NCBI RefSeq assembly: GCF_002926065.1
Contig: NZ_PREZ01000006.1
Span: 186,001 to 250,000 of the forward strand
Source: Jeotgalibacillus proteolyticus
Lineage (GTDB): Bacteria > Bacillota > Bacilli > Bacillales > Jeotgalibacillaceae
Length of the DNA: 64,000 bases
Reading direction: 5' to 3'
Part shown: one piece after another, positions 25,245 through 34,121 of the stretch
Position numbering within the stretch: the stretch's first letter is position 1
How the letters are laid out: every line of letters begins with the position of its first letter
The notes under the pieces: model-generated
The model's database searches: none
The model's input: only the letters and a program-made list of their open reading frames with translations
What the model was told of the DNA's origin: nothing
Program-made: the position numbers and the translations under genes

Positions 25245-25619
25245 TCACCAATGCACCTGCAGCTGATTCCCACTTGGGTCATAAAAGTGGAAGTAGGCAT
25301 GGCCCTTATCTTCAGTTATGTCCCCCACCTTTACGCCCTTCTCCTGTAAGTGCTGATGGAATTCCTTTAAGGCAGGACTGGTAAAACCAAGGCTGAATGC
25401 TGGTTTATTATCCGTTGTAAAATGTGAAAATGTGTCATCCTCCGCAGGGACTAAAACCAGTAATAGAGACCCTTCATTAATTCTCATAATCGCAAACGGA
25501 TCATCTGTCATCGACACTAGCTGAAGTCCTACCACCTCCTCGTACCATTGCGCAGACTGCTCTAAATTTCTTACGGGAATTCTGCAATAATGAAGCTGTT
25601 CAATAAATGATTTTTTCAT
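25245..25619 (-). CDS. VOC-family (glyoxalase/dioxygenase fold) protein
   Basis: A 124-residue protein with the paired beta-alpha-beta-beta-beta units of the VOC fold (IEQLHYCRIPVRNLEQSAQW start, AYFHFYDPSGNQLQVHW end). His and Glu-type metal positions are partly present. ATG at 25619 follows GGGGGAG. Role unknown; it heads a two-gene unit with the split phosphatase gene. Confidence 0.8.
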   Translation of the reverse strand: MKKSFIEQLHYCRIPVRNLEQSAQWYEEVVGLQLVSMTDDPFAIMRINEGSLLLVLVPAEDDTFSHFTTDNKPAFSLGFTSPALKEFHQHLQEKGVKVGDITEDKGHAYFHFYDPSGNQLQVHW

Positions 25620-25734
25620 ACTAGATCTCCCCCTTAGTTAGCTGAATGTAAATTTCGATATTTTTCTATAAAAATCCTTTATTTATTTTCCTGGTGTATA
25701 CTTAAACTGGAACTAACATGAAAGGGGAATGAAG

Positions 25735-26103
25735 ATGGACATTCAACGGATTGGACAAATTGGGGTGCCGGTGAAGGATATTCATCGGGCAATAGCGTTT
25801 TACAAAGAAAAATTGGGACTGTCTCTTCTATTTAATACAGATACCATGGCATTTTTTGAATGTGAGGGGCTTCGTCTGATGCTGACACTTCCTGAAAAGG
25901 AGGAATTTGCTCATCCAAGCTCGGTCTTATATTTTCAGGTCAGTACGATTCAAGATACATATGAACGCTTAGCGGAAAACGGTGTTGCGTTTATCGGCAA
26001 TCCGCATGTCGTGTCGAAAATGGGGAATACGGAAACATGGATGGTGTTTTTTAAGGATACTGAGGAGAACACCCATGCATTGATGAGTGAAGTAGAAGTA
26101 TAG
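25735..26103 (+). CDS. VOC-family (glyoxalase/dioxygenase fold) protein
   Basis: The 122-residue protein follows the VOC pattern (IGQIGVPVKDIHRAIAFYKE, FECEGLRLML, and a closing VFFKDTEENTHALM). ATG at 25735 has AAGGGGA at good distance; an ATG two codons earlier is too close. Divergent from the other VOC gene at 25245, but not a close copy of it. Confidence 0.8.
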   Translation: MDIQRIGQIGVPVKDIHRAIAFYKEKLGLSLLFNTDTMAFFECEGLRLMLTLPEKEEFAHPSSVLYFQVSTIQDTYERLAENGVAFIGNPHVVSKMGNTETWMVFFKDTEENTHALMSEVEV

Positions 26104-26166
26104 GAAAATAATAAAGGAGCCCTTCAGGTGGTGAACGGTCTCCTTCAATTGCTGAAATATTAGTTT

Positions 26167-26934
26167 TTATGCGGAAGCTGTTTCTTCTTTCTTCAATTTT
26201 TTAAACGTATAATACAAATATAGACCGATGACGATATAGGTTATGATCATCCCGATGATTAGACGGGCGGATACTTCTAATGAAGTTAATCTAAGCAGGA
26301 GCTCCGGGATGTGAAGGGCTGCTAGTATGACTGGAAGAATCGCCGTTTTCGCCCAAAATGAGAAGCCTATCAAAAATAACAGGACGATTCCGCCGGTAAT
26401 GATACTTGCTGTTACACCTAATTGGATTCCTGGCAGTGTGTAAAACATATCCCAGAAAATCAGCGCGCCAAATAACGCGATATTTAAAAAGCTGGGAATC
26501 ATAATCATCAAAAGCTCTTTCGTTTTCGACACCTGTCTGCTTGCGGTGTATTTAAAGACGCCGAACACCAGCAGGATAAAAATAATACTGATGACAACTG
26601 TTCCCCCAAGGAACACATAGCTAAAATTTAGTCTTAAATCGTCAACAAGCTGGGCAATCACTGAAAATGAAATTGCTCCGAAGATGATAAGAGGAATGTA
26701 CTTAAGCCACGCTTTCGTATCAACCTTCATTTCTTTAGAAATCATCTCCATGTATTCCTTCGGTGATTCCCCAACGATTTGTTCAATCGGCTTCCCGTTT
26801 TTCTCTGCCTCTGCAAAATGAACTTCAAGTTCTTCTGCGATTTCGCCTATTTCCGCTTCATTTTTGCCGGATGAAAATAAATACAGTCTCAGGTCATCAA
26901 GAAATCTTCGGCTTTCCTTTGATAAATTATCCAC
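26167..26934 (-). CDS. HAAS-domain membrane protein (PadR partner)
   Basis: The 255-residue protein has an N-terminal HAAS helical domain (LYLFSSGKNEAEIGEIAEEL and GESPKEYMEMISKEM, about 10-70) and six predicted membrane helices. GTG at 26934 overlaps the upstream padR stop by eight bases, with GGGGAG inside padR, so translation is coupled. HAAS proteins are regularly encoded with PadR repressors and may sense membrane state for them. Confidence 0.8.
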   Translation of the reverse strand: MDNLSKESRRFLDDLRLYLFSSGKNEAEIGEIAEELEVHFAEAEKNGKPIEQIVGESPKEYMEMISKEMKVDTKAWLKYIPLIIFGAISFSVIAQLVDDLRLNFSYVFLGGTVVISIIFILLVFGVFKYTASRQVSKTKELLMIMIPSFLNIALFGALIFWDMFYTLPGIQLGVTASIITGGIVLLFLIGFSFWAKTAILPVILAALHIPELLLRLTSLEVSARLIIGMIITYIVIGLYLYYTFKKLKKEETASA

Positions 26935-27274
26935 TGCCTTCGCTCCCCTCATTTGTCTCCTGTCGGATTGCATTGTTTACACTTTTCTCAAGCCTCTTCC
27001 ATCGTGCAAGAAACTCTTCAAGCTCTTTATGTCCTTTGTCAGTAAGAGAGTAATACTTTCGTTTTGGCCCTGCTGTCGATTCCTTTTTAACCGAAGTGAC
27101 CAGCCCTTCCCGCTGCATTCTCATGAGAAGCGGATAAATCGTCCCCTCACTTACTTCACCGAATCCATAATCACTGAGCCGTTCAGTCATTTCATAGCCG
27201 TACACTTCTTTCCCACGGATAATCGCCAGGAGGCAGCCATCAAGTATTCCTTTCATCATTTGTGTTTGTGACAT
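26927..27274 (-). CDS. PadR-family transcriptional regulator
   Basis: The 115-residue winged-helix protein has the PadR core LAIIRGKEVYGYEMTERL, EVSEGTIYPLLMRMQREGLV and GPKRKYYSLTDKGHKE. ATG at 27274 is preferred (GGCGGG six bases upstream). Operon partner is the overlapping HAAS gene. It probably represses its own operon through the repeats just upstream. Confidence 0.88.
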   Translation of the reverse strand: MSQTQMMKGILDGCLLAIIRGKEVYGYEMTERLSDYGFGEVSEGTIYPLLMRMQREGLVTSVKKESTAGPKRKYYSLTDKGHKELEEFLARWKRLEKSVNNAIRQETNEGSEGSG

Positions 27275-27304
27275 TAGCATCCCGCCAATTCATTATCTTG
27301 TATT

Positions 27305-27353
27305 ACAAGGTATAAATTTATTATAGGTTTGAATAACTTGCAATGCAAGGTAT
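27305..27353. promoter_or_regulatory. Repeats upstream of padR, likely autoregulatory site
   Basis: CTTGCAATGCAAG (27337-27349) is symmetric apart from its centre, and CAAGGTAT occurs at both ends of the segment (27306-27313 and 27346-27353). The position, 30-80 bp upstream of padR, suits an operator of the PadR protein. Confidence 0.45.
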
Positions 27354-27495
27354 ATTTTCATTTTTTTACTATAATTTAAGATAAACAAATAAATATATGA
27401 ATCATCTCTCAATTTATCCTAAAACAGTCCCGATTTTTGCCGAAAAAGATAGTAAATAGGTTTATATTAGTCAACAAAAAGGAGCCGCTGCACTC

Positions 27496-29925
27496 ATGGA
27501 AGATATCTCAACTTCGTATCACCTGCCGCTTGTGCTGTTATCGATCATGATTGCTATTATCGCATCACACGCAGCACTCGACCTCGGAGCGCAAGTCCGT
27601 AAAGCTGGATCATCAGCAAAATTGGCATGGGGAGGAGCAGGCGCTCTCGCAATGGGGGCCGGTATTTGGGCGATGCATTTTGTTGCCATGCTCGCCATTC
27701 ATCTGAACATCCCTGTTCAATATGATGTTCATTTAGTTCTTCTATCCATCCTGCCTGCTGTTATTTCCTCGGGCATCGCATTATATATAATCAGCAGACA
27801 GAAGCTTGAGAAGCTGCATGTCTTCCTGGGAGCCTTCTTCATGGCTTTGGGTATTGCATTCATGCATTATATCGGAATGGAAGCGATGATAATGGATGCT
27901 GAAATCGTCTACAATCCTTATCTCTTTGTGCTGTCCATATTAGTCGCATTCTTTGCAGCTGTAGCAGCTATTTATCTTATCTCTTTTATTAGTAAAAATT
28001 ATCAAAAGAAAAAAATTCTCTGGAGAAAAATGATTAGCTCGCTTATCATGGGTGCTGCCATTTCGGGCATGCACTATACAGGAATGACTGCAGCAAGCTA
28101 TGAAATTCACCAGCACACTAATATGGCAGGATTAGACCCAGTTAATAAAACCTACTTAGCCTATGGCATAGGGATAATCGTCCTTATCTTACTCGGCATT
28201 GTTTCTTTAAGTATTATGATTGACCGGCGCTTTGAAAACCAATCAGTTATTTCTCAAAGAAGATTCTATTCTGTTATTGAATCCGCCAGTGACGCCATCA
28301 TGTTATACGATGGACACGGGACCATTCTTTCCTGGAACAAAGGAGCAGAAGAGATCTTTGGCTTTGAGAAAAATGAAATGGTCGGGGAAAATGTGAAAAA
28401 AATTATCCCAAAAAGATACCACAAGGCACAGGAGCTGACGATGGAGGAATTTGCTTCTACCGGCGACATAGAGGTTATGGGGCAAATTGTCGAAATGGAA
28501 GCAATGAATAATGACGGCATCGAATTTCCAATTGAAATATCCGTAGCTGCCTGGAAGGAAGAGGACCAGATTTTCTTTAGCAGCATCATCCGTGATATCA
28601 CGGAAAGAAAAAGAAACGAAAATAAAATGAATCAAATGGTCTACCTGGACCCGCTAACCGGACTGCCTAACCGCTTCCTGTTAAAGGACCGGCTGATGCT
28701 GGCAATTAATCAGGCAAAGCGCAATCACCATGCATTAAGCATCCTCTTCATTGATTTAGATCGTTTTAAATACATAAATGATACGCTTGGCCATGCAGTT
28801 GGGGACAAGCTTTTAATTCAGGTCGCCAAGCTTCTTCAATCCCTCTTAGGCAAGCATGATACGGTTTCAAGGCAGGGAGGCGATGAGTTTATCGTACTGC
28901 TTCCGCAAACAACAGACGTTAAAGTAACAAAACGGGCAAAAGCCATTGTTGATGCGCTTAACCATCCGCTGATTGTAGATGATCAGGAATTATATATTAC
29001 TCCTTCCATCGGTATTGCCATGTACCCTGCAGATGGACAGGATAGTGAGACGCTGATTAAAAATGCAGACACAGCCATGTATCAGGTAAAGGAACTGGGG
29101 AAAAACAACTTTCAGTTTTATACACCGGAAATGAACGAAGCTGTCACCAGAAAAATGAAGCTTGAGATCGGGCTGCGTAAAGCATTGGAGCGGGAAGAGT
29201 TCACAGTTGCCTATCAGCCGCAAATAAACGTCATTTCCAATGAAATCATTGGCAGTGAAGCTCTTCTTCGCTGGAATCATCCGGAATGGGGACTTATATC
29301 TCCTTCTGAATTTATCCCAATCGCAGAAGAAACTGGCTTAATCCTTCCTATTGGAGAGTGGATTCTTAAAGAAGCGTGCTTACAAAATAAAGAATGGCAA
29401 AAGCAAGGGTTTGAGGACATGCGGATCGCTGTAAATATCTCCTCCCGCCAGTTTAAACAAAGCGACCTGATTGATCGGGTGAAAAAGATTCTGAAGGAAA
29501 CAGGTCTTGCCCCACACCATCTAGAACTCGAGCTGACAGAAAGCATTATACAGGATTCAAAGCACGCAGTTGAAAAAATGCAGCAGCTAAAAGATATGGG
29601 AATTCACCTATCCATCGATGATTTTGGAACAGGCTATTCCTCCTTAAATTATTTAAAGACATTTCCTATACATACGCTAAAAATCGACCGAAGCTTCACA
29701 CGTAATATCTTTACCGATTCAAAGGATGCTTCACTCGTTGAAACCATTATTACAATGGCCCATAACCTTAATTTAAAAGTAATTGCTGAAGGAGTCGAGA
29801 CCATCGAACAGCTTCAATTCCTGCAGCAAAAGCAGTGCAATGAAGCGCAGGGGTATTATTTCAGCCATCCGATTTCTGCTGAGCTGATGAGCGGGGTTTT
29901 GGGCGGCAGGGCTGAGGGGGCCTGA
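27496..29925 (+). CDS. dgcW: MHYT-PAS-GGDEF-EAL c-di-GMP turnover protein
   Basis: The 809-residue protein has a membrane MHYT sensor with three motif copies (GIWAMHFVAM, GIAFMHYIGM, SGMHYTGM; about 50-200), a PAS domain (about 255-370), a GGDEF domain with intact RQGGDEF (about 375-535), and an EAL domain with EALLRW and DDFGTGYSSL (about 550-800). Both catalytic signatures look complete, so it could make and break c-di-GMP. MHYT domains are thought to bind copper and sense oxygen, CO or NO. Order and length match YkoW/DgcW of Bacillus subtilis. AAAGGAG is about 12 nt from the ATG. Confidence 0.9.
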   Translation: MEDISTSYHLPLVLLSIMIAIIASHAALDLGAQVRKAGSSAKLAWGGAGALAMGAGIWAMHFVAMLAIHLNIPVQYDVHLVLLSILPAVISSGIALYIISRQKLEKLHVFLGAFFMALGIAFMHYIGMEAMIMDAEIVYNPYLFVLSILVAFFAAVAAIYLISFISKNYQKKKILWRKMISSLIMGAAISGMHYTGMTAASYEIHQHTNMAGLDPVNKTYLAYGIGIIVLILLGIVSLSIMIDRRFENQSVISQRRFYSVIESASDAIMLYDGHGTILSWNKGAEEIFGFEKNEMVGENVKKIIPKRYHKAQELTMEEFASTGDIEVMGQIVEMEAMNNDGIEFPIEISVAAWKEEDQIFFSSIIRDITERKRNENKMNQMVYLDPLTGLPNRFLLKDRLMLAINQAKRNHHALSILFIDLDRFKYINDTLGHAVGDKLLIQVAKLLQSLLGKHDTVSRQGGDEFIVLLPQTTDVKVTKRAKAIVDALNHPLIVDDQELYITPSIGIAMYPADGQDSETLIKNADTAMYQVKELGKNNFQFYTPEMNEAVTRKMKLEIGLRKALEREEFTVAYQPQINVISNEIIGSEALLRWNHPEWGLISPSEFIPIAEETGLILPIGEWILKEACLQNKEWQKQGFEDMRIAVNISSRQFKQSDLIDRVKKILKETGLAPHHLELELTESIIQDSKHAVEKMQQLKDMGIHLSIDDFGTGYSSLNYLKTFPIHTLKIDRSFTRNIFTDSKDASLVETIITMAHNLNLKVIAEGVETIEQLQFLQQKQCNEAQGYYFSHPISAELMSGVLGGRAEGA

Positions 29926-29997
29926 ATTCTTAAGGGTATGAATGGTGAGCAGCAATTGAAAAAACTGTGAGACGATAGGCAAATGAGTAACGTAAAA

Positions 29998-30028
29998 AAG
30001 AATGCAAAGGCCGCAGCCTTGCATTCTT
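29998..30028. terminator. Bidirectional terminator after dgcW-like gene
   Basis: Stem AAGAATGCAA/TTGCATTCTT with inner GGC/GCC pairs, between convergent genes. Confidence 0.85.
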
Positions 30029-30081
30029 CCTTTACGTACTTTAAAGACCTTTAATATCTCTAATTGATTAAAGGAAAGATC

Positions 30082-30648
30082 TTACTCAGCCTTTTGAGTA
30101 ACCAGTAAATATAAGGCCTCTGACGGGAAAATGATTTCTTTTACATGAAATCCCGCTTCTTTCATTGCAAGCTTCATTCCCTCTGAAGTAATCCTTGGTG
30201 CTTTTCCAGAACTCCCTTTTGGTTCAAGCTCAAGGCAGATGAGATAGCCGTCTTTCTTCAGAACTTTTTTTAGCTGCTGTAAAAGTGGTGCCAGCGGCTG
30301 AATTTCGTGTAAGACAAGAGAAGCAATGACAACATCAATAGAGCTCTCTGATACAGGAAGTGCTTCAATACTGCCCTCGACCGGCACAATATTCTCAAGC
30401 TGTTCCTTCCGTGACTTTTCAATGATGATACCAAGCATTGAAGCATCGATATCCATTGCATATACATTCCCCTTCACCCTTTTTGCCGCAGGGATCGTAA
30501 AATAACCTGTTCCGGCTCCAAAGTCCAAAACATTGTCTGACTCCCTTAACCGGATTAGGTCGAGCAGCTGCTCGGGGGAAAATTCCTTTTTACGTTCCGG
30601 GCTTTCTAAATAAGATACTTTTCCTTTATGGGCATTTCCATGAGGCAT
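30082..30648 (-). CDS. Class I SAM-dependent methyltransferase
   Basis: The 188-residue protein has the SAM-binding motif VLDFGAGTGYFTIPAA, the acidic loop VYAMDIDASML and post-motif IDVVIASLVLHEI, as in UbiE/Methyltransf_11 proteins. It is third in a minus-strand run after an Rrf2 regulator and a thioredoxin-reductase-like flavoprotein (26-nt gap). Substrate unknown; the company of a redox flavoprotein recalls arsenite or thiol methylation clusters but no metalloid ligand set is evident. Confidence 0.8.
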   Translation of the reverse strand: MPHGNAHKGKVSYLESPERKKEFSPEQLLDLIRLRESDNVLDFGAGTGYFTIPAAKRVKGNVYAMDIDASMLGIIIEKSRKEQLENIVPVEGSIEALPVSESSIDVVIASLVLHEIQPLAPLLQQLKKVLKKDGYLICLELEPKGSSGKAPRITSEGMKLAMKEAGFHVKEIIFPSEALYLLVTQKAE

Positions 30649-30674
30649 TCTTATTCTCCTTTCTAAACTGTTAC

Positions 30675-31586
30675 TTAGGCTTGCAGGTTAAACTTCTCTT
30701 CAATGAGTTCTGCATTTACAGCGATTGCGGCCATACTTCCTTCACTTGCGGCTAATATGAGCTGAGAAGGACCGGCAATTCTGGTGTCTCCACATGCAAA
30801 CACCCCAGACGATTTCGTACGCTGCCAGCTGTCAGTCTCGATTCCTCCCTGGTCATTTACTTGATACCCGAGCTCAGATTGAAACGAGGCTGACTGCTCC
30901 CAATCTGAAGCGATAAAACCCCCTTCACAAAGCACTTCCGTTCCATCCTCCAGCTGAATCTTCTCAAGCATTCCCTCATCACCAATTAATGAAATGATTT
31001 TCTTTTCATTTATAATGATTCCTTTACTGTGTAATAATTCTTTTTCATCCTGTGAAATCACCTGACTGCCATTTGTAAATACAAGTAAATCACTCGTCCA
31101 GTTGGACACCAACTTTGCCATATGCACTGCCTTCTGACCATCTGCAATCACGGCAAGTGCGCGGTCCCTCAATTCCCACCCATCGCAGAAGGGACAGCCG
31201 AATAAACTTTTACCATAAAACTCTTTTACACGGGGGATAGCAGGAAGGGTTTCCTTAAAGCCGGTCGCAAGAATTACTTTTTTTGCGTAAAACAAACTTC
31301 CATCTTCTGCTTCCACCTTAAATTGTCCATTCTCTTTAACGATTCGTTGAACCCGCTGTTTTTCTATGCTCACATCAGGGTACCTTCTTATTTCCTCCTG
31401 ACCGATCCTTTTAAATTCCTGCGGGTCTATCCCATCCCTGGTGATAAACCCGTGAGATTCTGACGTTACTGCGTTTCTCGGTTTGTTATCATCGAACAAA
31501 ACCGTTTTACGTCTTGACCTGCCAAGCACCAAAGCTGCATTCAGTCCAGCCGGTCCACCGCCAATGACAGCACAATCCAATAACAT
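30675..31586 (-). CDS. Thioredoxin reductase-like FAD/NAD(P) oxidoreductase
   Basis: The 303-residue protein has the FAD motif CAVIGGGPAGLNAALVLG, a redox pair in FGCPFCDGWE (C-P-F-C), and the second FAD motif GVFACGDTRIAGPSQLILAA. It is shorter in the NADPH domain than TrxB, where a clean GxGxxG is replaced by AVIADGQKAV, typical of the ferredoxin/disulfide reductase-like side group. ATG at 31586 is chosen; GTG at 31595 lies inside AAAGGAGTG. It follows the Rrf2 gene by 23 nt. Confidence 0.85.
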   Translation of the reverse strand: MLLDCAVIGGGPAGLNAALVLGRSRRKTVLFDDNKPRNAVTSESHGFITRDGIDPQEFKRIGQEEIRRYPDVSIEKQRVQRIVKENGQFKVEAEDGSLFYAKKVILATGFKETLPAIPRVKEFYGKSLFGCPFCDGWELRDRALAVIADGQKAVHMAKLVSNWTSDLLVFTNGSQVISQDEKELLHSKGIIINEKKIISLIGDEGMLEKIQLEDGTEVLCEGGFIASDWEQSASFQSELGYQVNDQGGIETDSWQRTKSSGVFACGDTRIAGPSQLILAASEGSMAAIAVNAELIEEKFNLQA

Positions 31587-31609
31587 ATGCTTCACTCCTT
31601 TAAATAAAG

Positions 31610-32020
31610 TTATTTTCCCTTAAATTGTCTTGCTTCCGCTTCTCTGGCAATGTCAATCAAAAGCTTGGACTTCAGTTCTGTTTTCATATTCTCTTCCGCT
31701 TCTCTCATGACATTTTCGATTAGACAGCCTTCATGGTGAAGCGTGCAATCAAATAAACTTGTATCACCCTCAATCGCGTTGATCACATCGAGAAAAGATA
31801 TCTCATGCTTTGTTCTTGAAATCTTATACCCCCCCTTTGCTCCAGGTGTAGACTCAATAAGACCACCCTTTGCAAGCTTGGTTAAAATCTTAGAAAGATA
31901 CGTCGGAGAAAGACGCTGCATATCGGCCAGCTCCTGAACCCCTACCAGCTTCTCTCCCTCCTGGATTGTTAAATAAACCATTGTATGCAGGGCATAGTTT
32001 GTTGCATTTGAATATTTCAT
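31610..32020 (-). CDS. Rrf2-family transcriptional regulator
   Basis: The 136-residue protein has the Rrf2 winged helix (SNATNYALHTMVYLTIQEG, LSPTYLSKILTKLAKGGLIE, PGAKGGYKI) and a C-terminal region with two cysteines in LFDCTLHHEGCLIENVM, which could hold a cluster or sense thiol oxidants. ATG at 32020 follows AGGAGG. It leads the operon with the flavoprotein and methyltransferase, and a strong palindrome lies upstream. Confidence 0.88.
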   Translation of the reverse strand: MKYSNATNYALHTMVYLTIQEGEKLVGVQELADMQRLSPTYLSKILTKLAKGGLIESTPGAKGGYKISRTKHEISFLDVINAIEGDTSLFDCTLHHEGCLIENVMREAEENMKTELKSKLLIDIAREAEARQFKGK

Positions 32021-32042
32021 TATTGACCTCCTGTTAATAAAC

Positions 32043-32064
32043 GACATTAAAGACTCTTAATGTC
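32043..32064. promoter_or_regulatory. Rrf2 operator upstream of the flavoprotein operon
   Basis: GACATTAA-N6-TTAATGTC is a perfect 8+8 inverted repeat 23 bp upstream of the regulator start; size and place fit autoregulation by a dimeric Rrf2 protein. Confidence 0.65.
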
Positions 32065-32122
32065 TGTAATTAAAATAAAGAATATCATCAGGAGGTAGGA
32101 AAGTCAATTATCCGGAATTGTT

Positions 32123-32170
32123 AAATCCGTACCAGGAACGCATGCTGCTGTTTCCCTGATACGGATTTTT
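32123..32170 (-). terminator. Terminator of the AEC transporter gene
   Basis: Stem AAATCCGTA/TACGGATTT plus inner CAGG/CCTG pairs with a long loop, 10 nt past the transporter stop. Confidence 0.65.
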
Positions 32171-32179
32171 CATGTATAT

Positions 32180-33073
32180 TTACAAAACCCACAACAACCC
32201 GGTAATAGTTACAATACTTAAAAGTGTCGTAATCAACGTGATACTTGAGACAAGCTCAGGTTCACTATCATATTGCACAGCATAGATAACTGTATTTGCA
32301 GCTGATGGCATGGCTGCGATCAGGATTAAGATTTTTTCGATCAATGGGTCCACTTGAATAAAATAGAGAATGATAAAGGCAAGTAAAGGAGATAAAAATA
32401 ATCGTGTAATAATAGCAAAGGAAAGAAGTTCAATTGAAAAGTTTTTCAGACTGATATTCGCCAGCTGCATCCCTAAAATTAACATAACCAATGGAATCGT
32501 TGCAGGCGCAAGTAAATCAACCATCAGCATCAGATTAGTTGGCATTTGCAGATTAAATGAATTCATAAAAATGGCTAACAGTGCAGCATATGTAGGAGGC
32601 ATTTCAAGTAACGCTTTTAACGCAACCTTTATTCCCCCAGAACCTCTTGCAGCGTAATAGAGTCCAAAAGAATTCATCATAATTAAATGAATAACGAGTA
32701 ACGAAACCGCATAGTCAAAAGCCACCTCACCGTAAGCAAACAAGACGATAGGTGCGCCGTAATTACCGGAATTCATAAACGCTGTTGAAAGAATCAGTCC
32801 ACTTTCTGTAGAGCTCTTTGCATTTCTTATCTTTGTATAAATTTTCGTGATGATAATCATGAGGATCATTAAAAGTAACGAAAATACAACGAGTGTCAGG
32901 TAATCATTATTTAAATCGGCACTATACACATTTTGAAAGATTAACATGGGGGTGAAAATATAAATTGCCACTGTAGATAGCGGCTTAATATCTAAGCTCT
33001 TCCACTTTTGAAGTCCATAGCCTAACACCAGAATGATCAGCACTGGCAGCATAACCTGTATAAAAATACTCAT
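32180..33073 (-). CDS. AEC (auxin efflux carrier) family transporter
   Basis: The 297-residue membrane protein has about ten helices, the family motif AFMNSGNYGAPIVLFAYG near 100 and GMQLANISLKN in the second half. Such carriers move organic acids such as malate, often next to the malolactic genes; none is present here. Substrate unknown. Confidence 0.85.
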   Translation of the reverse strand: MSIFIQVMLPVLIILVLGYGLQKWKSLDIKPLSTVAIYIFTPMLIFQNVYSADLNNDYLTLVVFSLLLMILMIIITKIYTKIRNAKSSTESGLILSTAFMNSGNYGAPIVLFAYGEVAFDYAVSLLVIHLIMMNSFGLYYAARGSGGIKVALKALLEMPPTYAALLAIFMNSFNLQMPTNLMLMVDLLAPATIPLVMLILGMQLANISLKNFSIELLSFAIITRLFLSPLLAFIILYFIQVDPLIEKILILIAAMPSAANTVIYAVQYDSEPELVSSITLITTLLSIVTITGLLWVL

Positions 33074-33229
33074 TCCCTCATCCTCTCTCTTAATTTATTG
33101 TCCTTTCATTAACCACCACAAACTAAACCCTTATACCAATGGTGATTAACAGCTTGAGACGAGAGAATTCCACTCCTGCCAATCTTTTAGCTTCATAATT
33201 AAGCAGTATACTTTATTCGGGAGTCAAAA

Positions 33230-33267
33230 GAAAAGAATCGTTACAATTTCTATAACGATTCTTTTCT
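33230..33267 (-). terminator. Terminator of msrA
   Basis: A 15-bp perfect stem AGAAAAGAATCGTTA/TAACGATTCTTTTCT with an 8-nt loop, 23 nt past the stop. Confidence 0.9.
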
Positions 33268-33289
33268 AAATATTATTTCTAAATAACTA

Positions 33290-33763
33290 TTACGATTTAT
33301 ACTTCTTTAACAGTTTATCAGGAATATGACAATAATCATCCGGACATCTTTCTAACCGGTCCTGATGCTCCTCAGCACTTCGCACATAGTTTGCAAGAGG
33401 CAGGACTTCAACCACGATTCGGTCCGCATCGTCTCTTTTACTAATAAAATCTTTCGCTTCTTTTAGATGCTGCGGTTCTTCACTATACACACCCGTTCTG
33501 TATTTCTCTCCAACATCCTCCCCCTGCTGATTTAAGCTGTAAGGGTCAATGATTTCAAAGAAATAACTCATTAGGTTTTCCACTGTTACTGCATCTGGAT
33601 CAAATTCTGTTTTGACACATTCCGCATATCCATCATACGGAGCATCAAGCGTCCTTCCTGATCCATTCGCTCTTCCGGCTTCTTTAGCAGTAACGCCTGG
33701 CAGTGTTTTAATAAAGGCCTGCACGCCCCAAAGACATCCTCCTGCGAAATAGATGGTTTCCAT
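33290..33763 (-). CDS. msrA: Peptide-methionine (S)-S-oxide reductase
   Basis: The 157-residue protein repairs oxidised methionine. The active-site Cys is residue 10 in FAGGCLWGVQAF (usual form GGCFWC/G), followed by YDGYAECVKTEFDP and EYYH-region relatives (EIIDPYSLNQQGEDVGEKYR). It looks like the shorter, MsrA-like branch in which GCLWG replaces GCFWG. No MsrB is fused or adjacent. ATG at 33763 follows GAGGTG. Confidence 0.87.
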   Translation of the reverse strand: METIYFAGGCLWGVQAFIKTLPGVTAKEAGRANGSGRTLDAPYDGYAECVKTEFDPDAVTVENLMSYFFEIIDPYSLNQQGEDVGEKYRTGVYSEEPQHLKEAKDFISKRDDADRIVVEVLPLANYVRSAEEHQDRLERCPDDYCHIPDKLLKKYKS

Positions 33764-34121
33764 TTTTTTCACCTCTTTATATTGAAAGGAGGTAGATGTT
33801 GTCTTCCTCCTTAACGATCATCCACTCTAAACAATCATAACCTTTTAAATGATACTTGATTTTTCTTTTTACTTACCTAGATTACTCTCTCTCGAAAATT
33901 GACGCAGGTATCGGACAACCAACCATTTTTCTATAAATCCACACTTTAATCAGTTCTTTTTTCTGTACAGAAAATATCATAATCATAATAGGAATCATAT
34001 GCGTTCATAGCTGATCAGAAGAAATAATGTTTACAACTCCTTGCCCTTATAAGCTCGCAAGGCTTTAGGAAAATCGATTCCTACTTAGATTACTAAATCT
34101 TAATAAAAAGGAGAGTTATAT
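33764..34121. other. Gap between msrA and cotA
   Basis: This 358-bp gap holds the upstream regions of both genes. Near msrA there is an inverted repeat AAGGAGG...CCTCCTT (33786-33812) that could be a hairpin and would also cover a possible 13-codon reading frame. I could not place a convincing sigma-K promoter for cotA. Otherwise nothing recognised. Confidence 0.5.
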
